DNA from: JAVBOO01 sp031550435
Lineage (GTDB): Bacteria > Bacillota > Clostridia > Lachnospirales > WRAX01
DNA: 64,000 bases
Direction of reading: 5' to 3'
Assembly (NCBI GenBank): GCA_031550435.1
Contig: JAVBOO010000015.1
Location: 28,758 to 92,757, forward strand
Positions 8,207 through 17,721 of the stretch are shown here, in pieces; the first letter of the stretch is position 1, and the number at the start of each line of letters is the position of its first letter. The position numbers and the translations under genes are program-made. The notes beneath the pieces were generated by a model. It made no database searches. It had not been told where the DNA came from and saw only the letters and a program-made list of their open reading frames with translations.

Positions 8207-8426
8207 TGCGCACCTCCGTAAATTTGGACACATTTATATAATGTTATGCAGTAACGCCCAAAAACATGTATCTTTTTGTAAGCTAATCCACGGACATCCT
8301 CGAAAAAAAATTCGAGTGTTCGATTGTTTTGTTCGGTATAATGATGTAGAATTACAGGAATAAAGTTGAAAACGGACTAAACGAGCTTGCTCGTTTTGCC
8401 CAACTTCTTAGTTCGGAAGGATAGTC

Positions 8427-10802
8427 ATGGCTGAAAAAAAAATTACCGTCTCCGTCGGGAATTTAGTCGAATATGTACTGAAATCGGGTGACATAGACCA
8501 TATATACGTCGGCTCTTCCTCTATGCGCGAAGGCGTGAGAATACATCAAAAACTGCAAAAAAAGCGGGCAAAGCAGGCAATGCTTGAAGACTTCGAGTTT
8601 GAAAAAGAAGTCCGGCTTTTCAATGAATTCGATATAGAAGATTTCACATTCAAAGTCGAAGGCAGAGCGGACGGGATACACAGAAAAAACGGCCGTATAC
8701 TCGTTGAAGAAATAAAATCGACGTATTCGGACGTTAAAACACTCGAGCCTCACGAAAATCATATACACCTCGCTCAGGCGAAGTGCTACGGATATATGAT
8801 AGCAAAGGACGAGAGCCTTGATTCGGTTGAAATCATGCTGACCTACTGTCATGTCGAGACCGAAGAGACGGCGGAATACGGCAGGGAATACAGCTTTTCG
8901 GAGCTTGAGGATTTTTTTGTGCGCATAACCGGCGTTTACTTTGCGCGAGCCAAAAAGGATTACGACAGAAAGCAGCGCAGAAATACTTCGATTAAAAATG
9001 CGCCCTTTGTGTTCGAAAACTACAGAAAAGGACAGCGGGAGTTCGCAATAAAGGTGTACAGGGCTATAGAGAACAGAGCAAAACTTTTTGCTCAGGCCCC
9101 GACGGGAACGGGAAAAACAGTGTCTACGCTTTTCCCCTGCATCAAAGCTATAGGAGAAGGTCATATAGACAAGATATTTTATACAACCGCCAAAACAGTT
9201 ACCCGCAAAGTCGCCGAAGAAACGCTGAAACGTTTCAAGGAAAAGGGTTATGATCTGCTTACGCTCACTCTTACCGCAAAGGAAAAAATCTGCATGACCG
9301 AGGGTATATGTTCCCCAGAGCACTGCAAATACGCGCGGGGACATTTTGACAGGGTTAACGCTGCAGTTGAGGATATAGCCGAAAACGAGCGAATAGTCAC
9401 AAGAGACACAATACGCCTGTACGCAGAAAAACACACGGTTTGCCCGCATGAGTTTACGCTTGATTTATCATTATGGGTGGATGTTGTTGTCTGCGACTAC
9501 AACCATGTTTTTGACCCCAAGGTCAGTCTGAAACGTTTTTTCGGAGATGTTCCGACTGAGCAATATGCCTTTTTAGTCGATGAGGCGCATAACCTCGTAG
9601 ATCGTTCGAGGGAAATGTTTTCGGCGGAACTGAGAAAAAAAGATTTTCTGGATCTGAAAAAAGATATAAAGGCCGTCGATGTTCCGTTATACAAACTCTG
9701 TGATAAGATCAACACATATTTTACGGAGCTTCGCAACGCTGAGCTTTACGAAAGCAAGACCGCCGTAATGCGAGAGCTTCCGGAAAACCTGTCTGTATTG
9801 CTTATGGATTTTGTCACGGTTACGGACAAGTTTCTGACAAGGCACAGGGGAGAAAGCGCGGAATCACTTGAAAAGCTTTTGAATCTTTACTTTTCGGTGC
9901 TGGACTATCTTTCGGTCAGCGAATATTTCTGCGACAGCTATACGGTGTTTCTCGAGAGCTTCGGTTCGGACATGTCCGTCAGGCTGCTTTGTCTTGACCC
10001 TTCGAGACGACTCAGAGAAGTTCACGAAAAAGCAAAGGTTTGTGTGTTTTTTTCAGCGACGCTGACGCCTATTTCATATTTCAAGCAAGTGTTCGGCGGA
10101 ACCGTGGACGACGATGGTTTTAAGCTTCCCTCGCCGTTCCCGCCCTATAACCTCTGCCTTGTTATCGAAAGTGGAATTTCTACGCGCTACCGCAGCAGAG
10201 GAGAAAGTTACGAAGCCATAGCCGACAGGCTTTACGTGATGGCAAATGCAAAAAAAGGCAACTATTTTGCATTTTTTCCGTCGTACGCCTACCTGAACGA
10301 GGTGCTTTCCGTATTTCAGACAAAATACCCCGGCATAACCGTTATCGTTCAGGAGCAAAAATTGAGCGACGAAGAAAAAGAAAACTTTCTCGGCAGTTTC
10401 GACGAAGGCAGAAACGATACTATGCTGGCGTTTTCCGTGATGGGCGGGGTTTTTTCCGAAGGAATAGATTTAACGGGCGAAAAGCTGATCGGTGTAGCCG
10501 TTGTCGGCGTCGGGCTCCCGTTAATAAGCCCGGAACGAGATTTAATTGCTTCGTACTACAACGAAAAATTTGAAGACGGCACAGGCTTTGAGTATGCCTA
10601 TGTTTTTCCGGGAATAAACAAAGTCCTGCAGGCTGCAGGACGGTTGATAAGAACAGAAACCGATATGGGTGTAATACTGCTTATAGACGACAGATACGCG
10701 ACAGAACGCTATATGTCACTGTTCCCGAAAGAATGGGACAACGCCGTTTTCGTCAGAGGGCAAAAAACGCTCGAAGACAGCATCCGGGGTTTTTGGTATT
10801 AA
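8427..10802 (+). CDS. PD-(D/E)XK nuclease fused to XPD/DinG-type iron-sulfur helicase
   Basis: 791 residues. The N-terminal about 200 residues show a RecB/Cas4-like nuclease core: aspartate in VEGRAD (D82), E95-I-K97 in LVEEIKST, and the QAKCY helix motif (Q117...Y121). The rest is a superfamily-2 helicase of the XPD/DinG group: Walker A APTGTGKT (about residue 225), four cysteines for a 4Fe-4S cluster (KICMTEGICSPEHC about 287-301 and HTVCPHEF about 340), DEAH in LVDEAHNLVD (about 385), motif VI QAAGRLIR near the C-terminus. The fusion predicts a 5'-3' helicase with attached nuclease for DNA repair. Start ATG 8427 after GGAAGGA. It stands alone and converges on the traX-like gene. Confidence 0.9.
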   Translation: MAEKKITVSVGNLVEYVLKSGDIDHIYVGSSSMREGVRIHQKLQKKRAKQAMLEDFEFEKEVRLFNEFDIEDFTFKVEGRADGIHRKNGRILVEEIKSTYSDVKTLEPHENHIHLAQAKCYGYMIAKDESLDSVEIMLTYCHVETEETAEYGREYSFSELEDFFVRITGVYFARAKKDYDRKQRRNTSIKNAPFVFENYRKGQREFAIKVYRAIENRAKLFAQAPTGTGKTVSTLFPCIKAIGEGHIDKIFYTTAKTVTRKVAEETLKRFKEKGYDLLTLTLTAKEKICMTEGICSPEHCKYARGHFDRVNAAVEDIAENERIVTRDTIRLYAEKHTVCPHEFTLDLSLWVDVVVCDYNHVFDPKVSLKRFFGDVPTEQYAFLVDEAHNLVDRSREMFSAELRKKDFLDLKKDIKAVDVPLYKLCDKINTYFTELRNAELYESKTAVMRELPENLSVLLMDFVTVTDKFLTRHRGESAESLEKLLNLYFSVLDYLSVSEYFCDSYTVFLESFGSDMSVRLLCLDPSRRLREVHEKAKVCVFFSATLTPISYFKQVFGGTVDDDGFKLPSPFPPYNLCLVIESGISTRYRSRGESYEAIADRLYVMANAKKGNYFAFFPSYAYLNEVLSVFQTKYPGITVIVQEQKLSDEEKENFLGSFDEGRNDTMLAFSVMGGVFSEGIDLTGEKLIGVAVVGVGLPLISPERDLIASYYNEKFEDGTGFEYAYVFPGINKVLQAAGRLIRTETDMGVILLIDDRYATERYMSLFPKEWDNAVFVRGQKTLEDSIRGFWY

Positions 10803-10858
10803 CGCTGATTAATTGACTTTGGACAAATACACGCTGATTAAATCAGCACTTACTTAAC
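10801..10858. repeat. Repeat RB, short copy
   Basis: Begins in the helicase stop codon (TTAACGCTGATTAATTGACTT) and contains a 15-base palindrome GCTGATTAAATCAGC, ending ACTTACTTAA. It fills the gap between two converging genes and may serve as terminator for either. Confidence 0.6.
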
Positions 10859-10859
10859 T

Positions 10860-11678
10860 TTAAAAAAACAGCGCCGCGATTATTACCAGAAGAGCTATGT
10901 GTACCGGGTAGGCGGCATAAAAAGCCCACTTTAGCGACGGCCCCCTCTTTCCGTTATAAAAAGCAAGAAGGACAACGGAAACAAGGCCGCCGATAGCATA
11001 GGCATAGCCTCCGAACTCCAGATAGTATCTGATATAGATTTTAAAAATGTATGCGGCATTTTCAAAGAAACCGGGCTCTCTCAACGCTTTGACAAGCTCA
11101 GTGCAAATACTCGTCAGCGGCGTATACAGCAGCAATACGCCCACAGACAGCACGCCAAGCTTCAAAATCTTTTTATCGGCGAAATATGTAAATATTATCA
11201 GCCCGACACCTATCGAGCTGTAATCCGTTGACAGTTTTTCGGCAAGACAGCCGAAAATAAAAGTAACCGCGATAATAATTATCGTTTGCAGCAGTTTGTT
11301 GCATTCGACAATCGTTATATGCTGTTTTAGGAGCTTGAAGACATAGATGCCCATCGCCCCGAGCGTCAGCGTATAAAATACGTTAGTATCCCTGATAAAG
11401 CTTATATTCTCGAAAAACGGAAATTCCGGGCTGATACTTCCGCCGTGAAACGCCAAGGCGAATGGAATCTGCGATATTACCGCAAAGGCAAACAGTCTGA
11501 GCAGAAATTTGGGATAGTTTTTTGTATACTTCGCGCCTTCGGCTATAAAGAACACATATACGGGAAACGCAACCCTGCCGATCACCCTTAAAATCCCGGG
11601 CATACCGGGTATAACCGCTCCCGTGTGGTCGATAACCATTGTAACCAAGGCGATGATTTTTAAAATAAATGCCGTCAT
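10860..11678 (-). CDS. TraX family membrane protein
   Basis: 272 residues from ATG 11678; GGAGGT lies 5 bases upstream, while the frame opening at 11825 lacks a ribosome site. The start MTAFILKIIALVTMVIDHTGAV and the later IGRVAFPVYVFFIAEGAKYTKN are the TraX signature; TraX was first described as the F-pilin acetylase, but chromosomal Firmicutes members have no proven role and are related to acyltransferase-3-type membrane proteins. About eight membrane helices are apparent. It follows ylmH after 143 bases on the same strand and could be the last gene of that transcript. Confidence 0.85.
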   Translation of the reverse strand: MTAFILKIIALVTMVIDHTGAVIPGMPGILRVIGRVAFPVYVFFIAEGAKYTKNYPKFLLRLFAFAVISQIPFALAFHGGSISPEFPFFENISFIRDTNVFYTLTLGAMGIYVFKLLKQHITIVECNKLLQTIIIIAVTFIFGCLAEKLSTDYSSIGVGLIIFTYFADKKILKLGVLSVGVLLLYTPLTSICTELVKALREPGFFENAAYIFKIYIRYYLEFGGYAYAIGGLVSVVLLAFYNGKRGPSLKWAFYAAYPVHIALLVIIAALFF

Positions 11679-11821
11679 ATAGACCTCCGATAAGCAATAA
11701 TGAACATCCTGAAGCATTACGACAAAACGGGCTAAACAATGCCGGAAGTTACAGCCGCTCACGACCGAAAAAAGGCAGTAAAGCAAGTCGTTCATAAAGC
11801 AACCGTTTGGGCGGCCTCCTG

Positions 11822-12616
11822 TCAAACAAGCTTTTTAACAACGACGTAAAAGCCGTTTTTATCGCTTTCAACACTTTGAACAATCGTTTTGCCGCTTCCG
11901 CGCAAAGTTATACTGTCGCCCGTGGAAACGTCTTTCGTTATTTTTTCCGTCCTGTTCCCGTTGACATAGACTTTTCCGCTCTTAACAGCCTGTGAAGCTT
12001 CCGTTCTCGAACAGCCGAAGGCATGGGAGACAAAACCGTCAAGCCGCAATGAGTCCGGCTTAAAACACAGCTCCCTGAAATCCGAAAATACAGGCGGAAG
12101 CTCATCAATTCCGGTGTTTTTGACATCGACTTGAACAGAGCCGATTCTTGTAAGCGAGCTCAGTACAATCCCTGCCGCCTTCCTGTCCAAAAAAATAAAG
12201 CTCTTATCGGAAAAAACACAGATATCGCCTATATCCTCCCTGCGCAGACCAAGCCCAATCAACGAGCCTAAAACGGCGCGGTGCTCAAGCCTTTGAACAT
12301 ACTTGGCCTCAGACTGAGCGAGAACAAGCTCAATCTCGAACAAATCGGGAGTAACCTCCTTCTCGCAAAAACACAGCCGACTTCTTTCCGCTCCGTCAAA
12401 ACCCCCAAAGCTGGATATGTTTAAGCCTATTTCCCCGCTTGAAAGCATATTGAAAAACTTCTCGCTTCTCGCCCTGTCCAAAAACGGCGAAACACTCGTT
12501 TTGCCCGTTTCGAGACACAAATAAGCCTGATCAAAAACCTTCGAAAACAAAAGCTTTTCATCAGACTCGGTGATTTTGTTCATATAGCTCTTTTTTAAAT
12601 CCTTTTTGGGTATCAT
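11822..12616 (-). CDS. ylmH: YlmH-type S4-domain RNA-binding protein
   Basis: 264 residues. The S4 domain is C-terminal (LDGFVSHAFGCSRTEASQAVKSGKVYVNG, about 190-220), preceded by the YlmH-specific N-terminal part ending FLDRARSEKF. In Bacillus, YlmH lies in the division cluster, and recent work ties it to rescue of stalled ribosomal subunits; in other species it affects division. The start codon overlaps the yggT stop (ATGA), so translation is coupled. Gene order sepF-yggT-ylmH is the standard one. Confidence 0.92.
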   Translation of the reverse strand: MIPKKDLKKSYMNKITESDEKLLFSKVFDQAYLCLETGKTSVSPFLDRARSEKFFNMLSSGEIGLNISSFGGFDGAERSRLCFCEKEVTPDLFEIELVLAQSEAKYVQRLEHRAVLGSLIGLGLRREDIGDICVFSDKSFIFLDRKAAGIVLSSLTRIGSVQVDVKNTGIDELPPVFSDFRELCFKPDSLRLDGFVSHAFGCSRTEASQAVKSGKVYVNGNRTEKITKDVSTGDSITLRGSGKTIVQSVESDKNGFYVVVKKLV

Positions 12617-12915
12617 GCTATTATCTTAACAAGTAAGCTAAGTATTACGGATGTCATTATTCGCATCAGAAAAAAAGCGATAATCGGCGAAAAATCAATC
12701 GGGAGACCGCCGCCGACAGGCGATTTTTGAATCAGCCTTCTGATGGGTCCGAGCATCGGCTCCGTCAGCATATAAATAAAATTCACAATCGGGTTATTGC
12801 GATTTACCGGAAACCATGAAAGCACAACTCTCGCAAAAATCAGAAACTCCAGAACGTACTCGCAAAGTATTACCGCATCTATAAGCATTGTCATGTCAAC
12901 AGTCCTTTTTGTCAA
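12613..12915 (-). CDS. YggT/YlmG family membrane protein
   Basis: 100 residues with two hydrophobic segments around the conserved YVLEFLIFARVVLSWFPVNRNNPIVNFIYMLTEP and the RRLI...IDFSPI signature of the YggT family. The family is found next to sepF in most Firmicutes and has been linked to division or osmotic response without a defined activity. It overlaps ylmH by 4 bases and follows sepF after 75 bases. Confidence 0.92.
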   Translation of the reverse strand: MTKRTVDMTMLIDAVILCEYVLEFLIFARVVLSWFPVNRNNPIVNFIYMLTEPMLGPIRRLIQKSPVGGGLPIDFSPIIAFFLMRIMTSVILSLLVKIIA

Positions 12916-12990
12916 AGCAAGCCGAAAGCCCGAGCCTTTTCTAAGTCAGGCCGCGCTTGCAAGCCTTAAATCTATATCGGATCCCCGGCG

Positions 12991-13494
12991 TTACCTTGAA
13001 GATTTAAAGGAGAACAATATTCCGCTCGCCTTAAGTTCCTCTTTAAACTGCCCCGAAACGTCAACACTATCCGGAACAACAATGAGAACCTTATTGGTTA
13101 TGCTTTGAACGTCTCCGTCTAAAGCATACGCAACTCCGCCCAAAAAGTCTACTATTCTTTGCGCGGTCTCATGGTTTACGCCTTCCAAATTTACAATAAC
13201 GGCTTTGCCGCTCTTCACGCAGTCGCAAATAGAACCGGCTTCCTCAACGGTTTGAGGATACGAAATTATGACCTGCATATTGACATGCGTGTCGGAATGC
13301 AGCGCCCTCGTGTAGCCCAAAGATCTGCGGTCTCTCTTTCCGGACTCGGGTATGTAAACTTCCTTTTCGTCTTCCGGCTCATCGTATTCGGCATCGTCAT
13401 ACTCGTCGTAGTAGTCGTCATCCCTGCGATAGTCGGAATCCTTTTTAAATCCGGTAAGCAATCCCTCTTTAAACTTTATAAGCTTCTCAACCAC
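12991..13494 (-). CDS. sepF: Cell division protein SepF
   Basis: 167 residues. SepF bundles FtsZ and tethers it to the membrane. Visible parts: an N-terminal stretch MVEKLIKFKEGLLTGF that can form the membrane-binding amphipathic helix, a D/E/Y-rich linker (about 20-50), and the compact SepF core from VNMQVIISYPQTVEEA through GKAVIVNLEGVNHETAQRIVDFLGGVAYAL to the C-terminus. The start is GTG 13494 with AGGAGAG 5-6 bases upstream. Its neighbours yggS and yggT confirm the assignment. Confidence 0.95.
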   Translation of the reverse strand: MVEKLIKFKEGLLTGFKKDSDYRRDDDYYDEYDDAEYDEPEDEKEVYIPESGKRDRRSLGYTRALHSDTHVNMQVIISYPQTVEEAGSICDCVKSGKAVIVNLEGVNHETAQRIVDFLGGVAYALDGDVQSITNKVLIVVPDSVDVSGQFKEELKASGILFSFKSSR

Positions 13495-13650
13495 AGTATC
13501 TCTCCTCTTGGCAAATCAATCCGGCCGCAAACGCATAACAATCATAAATCATGGAACTCCGGAAAGTTAGTTGCCTGCGTTTTTCGCAAAACCGGCTGCA
13601 TATATTTCGGACCAAATCGTGCCGAATTTACATGTTTTCTACAAAACGGT

Positions 13651-14349
13651 CTAGAGGTGGTTCCTGCTTCCGAAAAAGCCTGTCCCGATCCGAACCATGT
13701 TCGAACCCTCCTCAACCGCCACCTCGTAATCGTTGGTCATGCCCATCGATAAATGCTTCATGACTACATTATCAATGTTTTTATCGGCAATGTCAACAAA
13801 AATTTGCTTCATTTTTCTGAATAATGCACGATTATTTTCGGGATTTTCAACAAAAGGCGCCACACACATTATACCTGTAAGTCTAATTCCCTCGTATGCT
13901 GCAAGTTTTTCGGAGAAAGAAATCGCATCCCCCGGGTCTATCCCGCTTTTCGTATCCTCGTTTCCTATGTTGATTTCAAGCAGTATATCCTGAATTTTGT
14001 TGATTTTCAGCGCTCTTTTAGATATTTCCTCAGCGAGCTTTTCACTGTCGACAGAATGTATAAGGCAAACTTTGTCTATTATATATTTCACCTTGTTTGT
14101 CTGAAGCTGACCAATGAGATGCCATTCCGCCCCCGGCAGAGCGTCGTACTTTCCCATCAGTTCCTGAACTCTGTTTTCGCCGAGTTTTTGTATTCCGCAT
14201 GACATTAGAACTTTAATTCTCTCTGTGTCTACGGTCTTGGTAACACCTATAATATCGACCGGCTCAAAACGCCCCGCTCTTTCTTTAGCCATATTGACGC
14301 GGCTTATTACCGAAGCCGCGTTTAATGGGATATCTCCGTACTCATACAT
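13651..14349 (-). CDS. yggS: YggS/PLPBP pyridoxal-phosphate homeostasis protein
   Basis: 232 residues, an alanine-racemase-fold PLP protein that buffers vitamin B6 pools. The PLP lysine is in DIIGVTKTVD, and the conserved GENRVQELMGKY, WHLIGQLQTNK and LSMGMTNDYEVAVEEGSNMVRIGTGFFGSR are all present. It sits upstream of sepF, its usual place in Gram-positive ylm clusters (ylmE position). The 156-base gap to sepF holds no gene. Confidence 0.95.
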   Translation of the reverse strand: MYEYGDIPLNAASVISRVNMAKERAGRFEPVDIIGVTKTVDTERIKVLMSCGIQKLGENRVQELMGKYDALPGAEWHLIGQLQTNKVKYIIDKVCLIHSVDSEKLAEEISKRALKINKIQDILLEINIGNEDTKSGIDPGDAISFSEKLAAYEGIRLTGIMCVAPFVENPENNRALFRKMKQIFVDIADKNIDNVVMKHLSMGMTNDYEVAVEEGSNMVRIGTGFFGSRNHL

Positions 14350-14360
14350 GAAATCACCGC

Positions 14361-16070
14361 TTAATTTACTATAGTCTTAGCATCGAGCACAAGAGTGTCG
14401 TCGATTTTTATACCCGTGTTCAGAGCCGGGTCAATAACGGTATAGCCTGTCTCGGACGATGAATTTTCGCCGATAGTAATTTTTTTAAACAGAGGTATGC
14501 TTCCGTTTAAAACATAAACGCCTTTTACATTGTCAAAATCCTGTATAACAGCCGTAACAGCCGGGTCGGAGTTTGAAACGACCGTATCCCCGAGTTTTAA
14601 CGTCTCGAGCTCCTGTAATACATATACAAACTCATCGTCTTGGTTTACGGCGGCTATCTCGGTCAGCACGTTCGACTCGATGCCCTTTCTGTAAACACAG
14701 TCAACTTCGTAGCCAATCTCGTGAACCATAGCCTTAAACACGAACTGCTTCGGTATTTTCAGCATCATTCTTTCCGTAATCGCAGTTGTCGGTATTTTAA
14801 AGCCCTGAGTAACGTCGAGGTTTATTTTGAACTCGACGCTTCTCATATCGAGATAATCAGCCATCAGCTTTGTGGATTTGAATACGACATAGCTTTCCTT
14901 CTCATAGCTTGATATCTTCTCAACCGTCATTTCGAGAGGGGTATAGCCGTCGCCCGAAACAAGATAAAGTGTTGCCTCTCTGTTTTCTTTCAGCCCTTTC
15001 GCCGCTTCGCTCGGAAGATATGCCACTATGTACCATTCGTTTGATGTCACTATTTTAAATGCGTTTGCGCCGTCTTTTACTTCTTTCGGATACAGTATTT
15101 TGTCATAATCTACAAAAGAAGTCGTCATTTCTTTCGACAGAGTATTCCTGTCCGAGGCCGTGAGTGTTGACTCCAGTCCGTCGGTTTTATAAGATAAAAC
15201 ACCGCCTTCTGCCGCATACACGGTCGAAACTGCGTCTTTCATCTGATCTTCATACCTGCTCTTTTCCTGACTGAATCCGACAAGACTGCCCCTGTTCTCG
15301 GATAAAAGCAAGCCGTTTCTGACTTCAAGCGTCTGGCCGACCTTCTCTTTTAAGACATAAAGAGCGCTTGCGTCGAAATTCGCAAGCCTTGAAAGACTGT
15401 TGTCGATTTCCTTCTTAATTATCGCGTTCGCCGACCTAATATCGCTTTCGTAAAGAGAGTATTCACTCCTCGACTCCTGCATTGACAGTATACTCTTGTT
15501 CACGGATTCGAGCTTCGAACTGATTTCTTTAACGGTTTTTTCGTCATACACGTCACAGACTGCTGTCCCTTTTTTGACTTTGGCCTTATTATTTATCCTG
15601 TATGTCAGAGTGCCCGCTCTCGGAGCGCTGTATGTCGTTTCCGACCGGATTATTACACCTTTGTGAACGACGGGTATATCTATGCTGCCGTATACGACCT
15701 GAACAGTCGAGGGCTTGTCTGTCGTTACAACCTGTATAAAATAAAACGCGAGATACGCCAAGAAAAGGCAAAAAAAGCAGAGCGAAAGTATATTGATACC
15801 TTTCACACCTTTCTTTTTGCTTTTTTCTCTTCTCTCTGAAGGAAAATCGCTGACCGCACCCCTGTGTATTCTCGTTGCGGAGCTTCGGGTGTTTACCTCC
15901 GAAAGCCTTACCCTCTCCGAGGAAACACGCCCCGCGCCGGCGGAGGGTTCACTCCTCCTGCGTTCCGAACCGGAAGCGCCTGCCCTGTCACCGGGTCGGC
16001 TTGAACGCCTCGGCGTATCGCCCGAGCGCTTATAGGCGCTTCCCGGCCGTCTTGTTTCTTCTTTTTTCAT
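14361..16070 (-). CDS. HlyD-like membrane-fusion/adaptor protein
   Basis: 569 residues. A basic, disordered cytoplasmic head (about 1-90, rich in Arg, Ser, Gly) is followed by a single membrane helix (about 91-114) and a large extracytoplasmic part. That part opens with a lipoyl-like strand pair (GVIIRSETTYSAPRAGTLTYRI...KVKKGTAVCDVYDE), a short coiled coil (about 180-270), and beta-barrel domains. This is the arrangement of HlyD/RND adaptors that is often found beside sepF in Clostridia; no pump subunit is encoded here, so the partner is unknown. It is 11 bases upstream of yggS and 9 bases downstream of cca, so it belongs to one transcript with them. Confidence 0.85.
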   Translation of the reverse strand: MKKEETRRPGSAYKRSGDTPRRSSRPGDRAGASGSERRRSEPSAGAGRVSSERVRLSEVNTRSSATRIHRGAVSDFPSERREKSKKKGVKGINILSLCFFCLFLAYLAFYFIQVVTTDKPSTVQVVYGSIDIPVVHKGVIIRSETTYSAPRAGTLTYRINNKAKVKKGTAVCDVYDEKTVKEISSKLESVNKSILSMQESRSEYSLYESDIRSANAIIKKEIDNSLSRLANFDASALYVLKEKVGQTLEVRNGLLLSENRGSLVGFSQEKSRYEDQMKDAVSTVYAAEGGVLSYKTDGLESTLTASDRNTLSKEMTTSFVDYDKILYPKEVKDGANAFKIVTSNEWYIVAYLPSEAAKGLKENREATLYLVSGDGYTPLEMTVEKISSYEKESYVVFKSTKLMADYLDMRSVEFKINLDVTQGFKIPTTAITERMMLKIPKQFVFKAMVHEIGYEVDCVYRKGIESNVLTEIAAVNQDDEFVYVLQELETLKLGDTVVSNSDPAVTAVIQDFDNVKGVYVLNGSIPLFKKITIGENSSSETGYTVIDPALNTGIKIDDTLVLDAKTIVN

Positions 16071-16079
16071 AACACACCT

Positions 16080-17435
16080 TTACAAGTAGGTATTAGCCAT
16101 GTCGTTTAACAGTTCTTCCGCTGCGTCTGTCAGTGTCTTTTCGTCATTTTTTTGAGGATCGTTCAGTACGACTTTCATAAGAGCGTCAAGCACCTTTCCG
16201 ACCTTCGCGCCTCTTGCGCCTTGTGAAAGCGCCATTATATCGTTTCCCGTAATTTTCAATGCCTTAAGTTCGCACGGCTCGTTTTTCTCGCAGATGTCTT
16301 TATATGTTTCCAAGCGCTCTCTGTTTTTGCCGAGCGAAGATTGTATCGAGTAATCGCTTTTGCCCAGGGTGTCCGCCGCGGCAAATGCCAAAATATTTCT
16401 TGCGTTTTCGTAGCCTACTTTATATATAAGCGCTCTTATACCGGCCCTGTCAAGCTTTTTTGTAACACCGTGGTATTTAACGCAGGTATATACGGATTTT
16501 ATAGTGTCGTTGTCGTATTTCAAACCGGTGAGTATACGTTTGCATATCTCCGCGGATTTCTCCTCGTGCCCGCGAAAATGGTCTTCGCCGTTCTCGTCGG
16601 TCGTTCTCGTCAAAGCCTTGCCCGTATCGTGTAAAAGAGCTGCAAGCCGCATAACAGCTGTCCGCTCCGATGCCTCAATTACTTTTACGGTATGAGTAAA
16701 CACATCATACCTGTGGTATTTCGTATTCTGCGAAACTCCCTGCATGGCGGCCACCTCGGGCAGTATAACAGGAGAATAGTCCCTAAGAAAAAGCTCTATA
16801 CCCTCTGTGTCGTCACTGAGCAGTATTTTTTCGAGCTCCTCTCTTATACGCTCCGCAGAGATGTTTTTTATGCGCTCTTTATCGGATCTGCATGCCGCAA
16901 GCACAGTTTCGTGCATCTTAAAGCCGAGAACGCAAGAAAACCTGTATGCCCTGAGCATTCGAAGATAGTCCTCGGAAAAGCGCTCTTTCGCGTCTCCGAC
17001 ACAGCGTATCAGCTTGTTTTCCAGGTCTTCCCTGCCGGAAAAATAGTCCGCAAGCCCAACCCGGTCGTTATACGCCATGGCATTTACGGTGAAATCCCTT
17101 CGAGACAGATCCTCTTTCAGATTTGCGGCAAAAGAGACATTATCCGGTCTGCGGCCGTCCGAATAGGTTCCGTCCAGCCTAAACGTCGTTATCTCGTAGT
17201 TTTGCTTGTTTTTGACCAGTGTAACGGTTCCGTGCTTTATGCCGGAAGGAATAATCCTGTTCGAACCAAATATGGCGGCGATGCGGTCGGGAAGCGCCGA
17301 AGTTGTTATATCCCAGTCTTTGGGACTCTTTCCGAGCAGACTGTCTCTAACGCAGCCGCCGACGGCATATGCCTCAAAGCCGGCCTCGTAAATCTTATCA
17401 ATAATATATTTAACGTCATCAGGTAAATTAATCAA
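16080..17435 (-). CDS. cca: CCA-adding tRNA nucleotidyltransferase with HD domain
   Basis: 451 residues. The polymerase-beta-type head reads AYAVGGCVRDSLLGKSPKDWDITTSA, giving the G-G and two catalytic aspartates (DWD); ERFSEDYLRMLRAYRFSCVLGF marks the class II CCA-enzyme neck. An HD phosphohydrolase domain follows (AALLHDTGKALTRT and YHGVTK), as in many Clostridia, where it can trim cyclic phosphates. It adds or repairs the tRNA 3' CCA. Appears to be the first gene of the minus-strand division cluster transcript. Confidence 0.93.
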   Translation of the reverse strand: MINLPDDVKYIIDKIYEAGFEAYAVGGCVRDSLLGKSPKDWDITTSALPDRIAAIFGSNRIIPSGIKHGTVTLVKNKQNYEITTFRLDGTYSDGRRPDNVSFAANLKEDLSRRDFTVNAMAYNDRVGLADYFSGREDLENKLIRCVGDAKERFSEDYLRMLRAYRFSCVLGFKMHETVLAACRSDKERIKNISAERIREELEKILLSDDTEGIELFLRDYSPVILPEVAAMQGVSQNTKYHRYDVFTHTVKVIEASERTAVMRLAALLHDTGKALTRTTDENGEDHFRGHEEKSAEICKRILTGLKYDNDTIKSVYTCVKYHGVTKKLDRAGIRALIYKVGYENARNILAFAAADTLGKSDYSIQSSLGKNRERLETYKDICEKNEPCELKALKITGNDIMALSQGARGAKVGKVLDALMKVVLNDPQKNDEKTLTDAAEELLNDMANTYL

Positions 17436-17721
17436 CCTATCACCAAAGCAAATTATTTTGCGCCGCTTTAGGCGCTGTGTCCATCACAAAACACTGTGTC
17501 TCTCCAAGCCGGATATACAGCCAAGCAGGGGTTTAGGCCATAAGCTCCAAAAAAATATTTAACAGACAGGCAAGAACTTTTCGTGTTTTCATAGAATGTA
17601 TTATCCGGAAAACCGGTTAAACATTACGGCTTGTGCTCGAGTCAAGCCTGTTAATTCAAGGCCGGCGCTGCTGTCTGCCGCGCCCGCTAAGCAAAACAAA
17701 ATATAATCAGGAGGTTGACAG

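Noticed and set aside
8463..9449. 328-codon minus-strand frame opposite the helicase
   Set aside because: It lies fully inside the helicase gene and has no family features.
16692..17426. 244-codon plus-strand frame opposite cca
   Set aside because: Shadow of the strongly supported CCA-adding enzyme.
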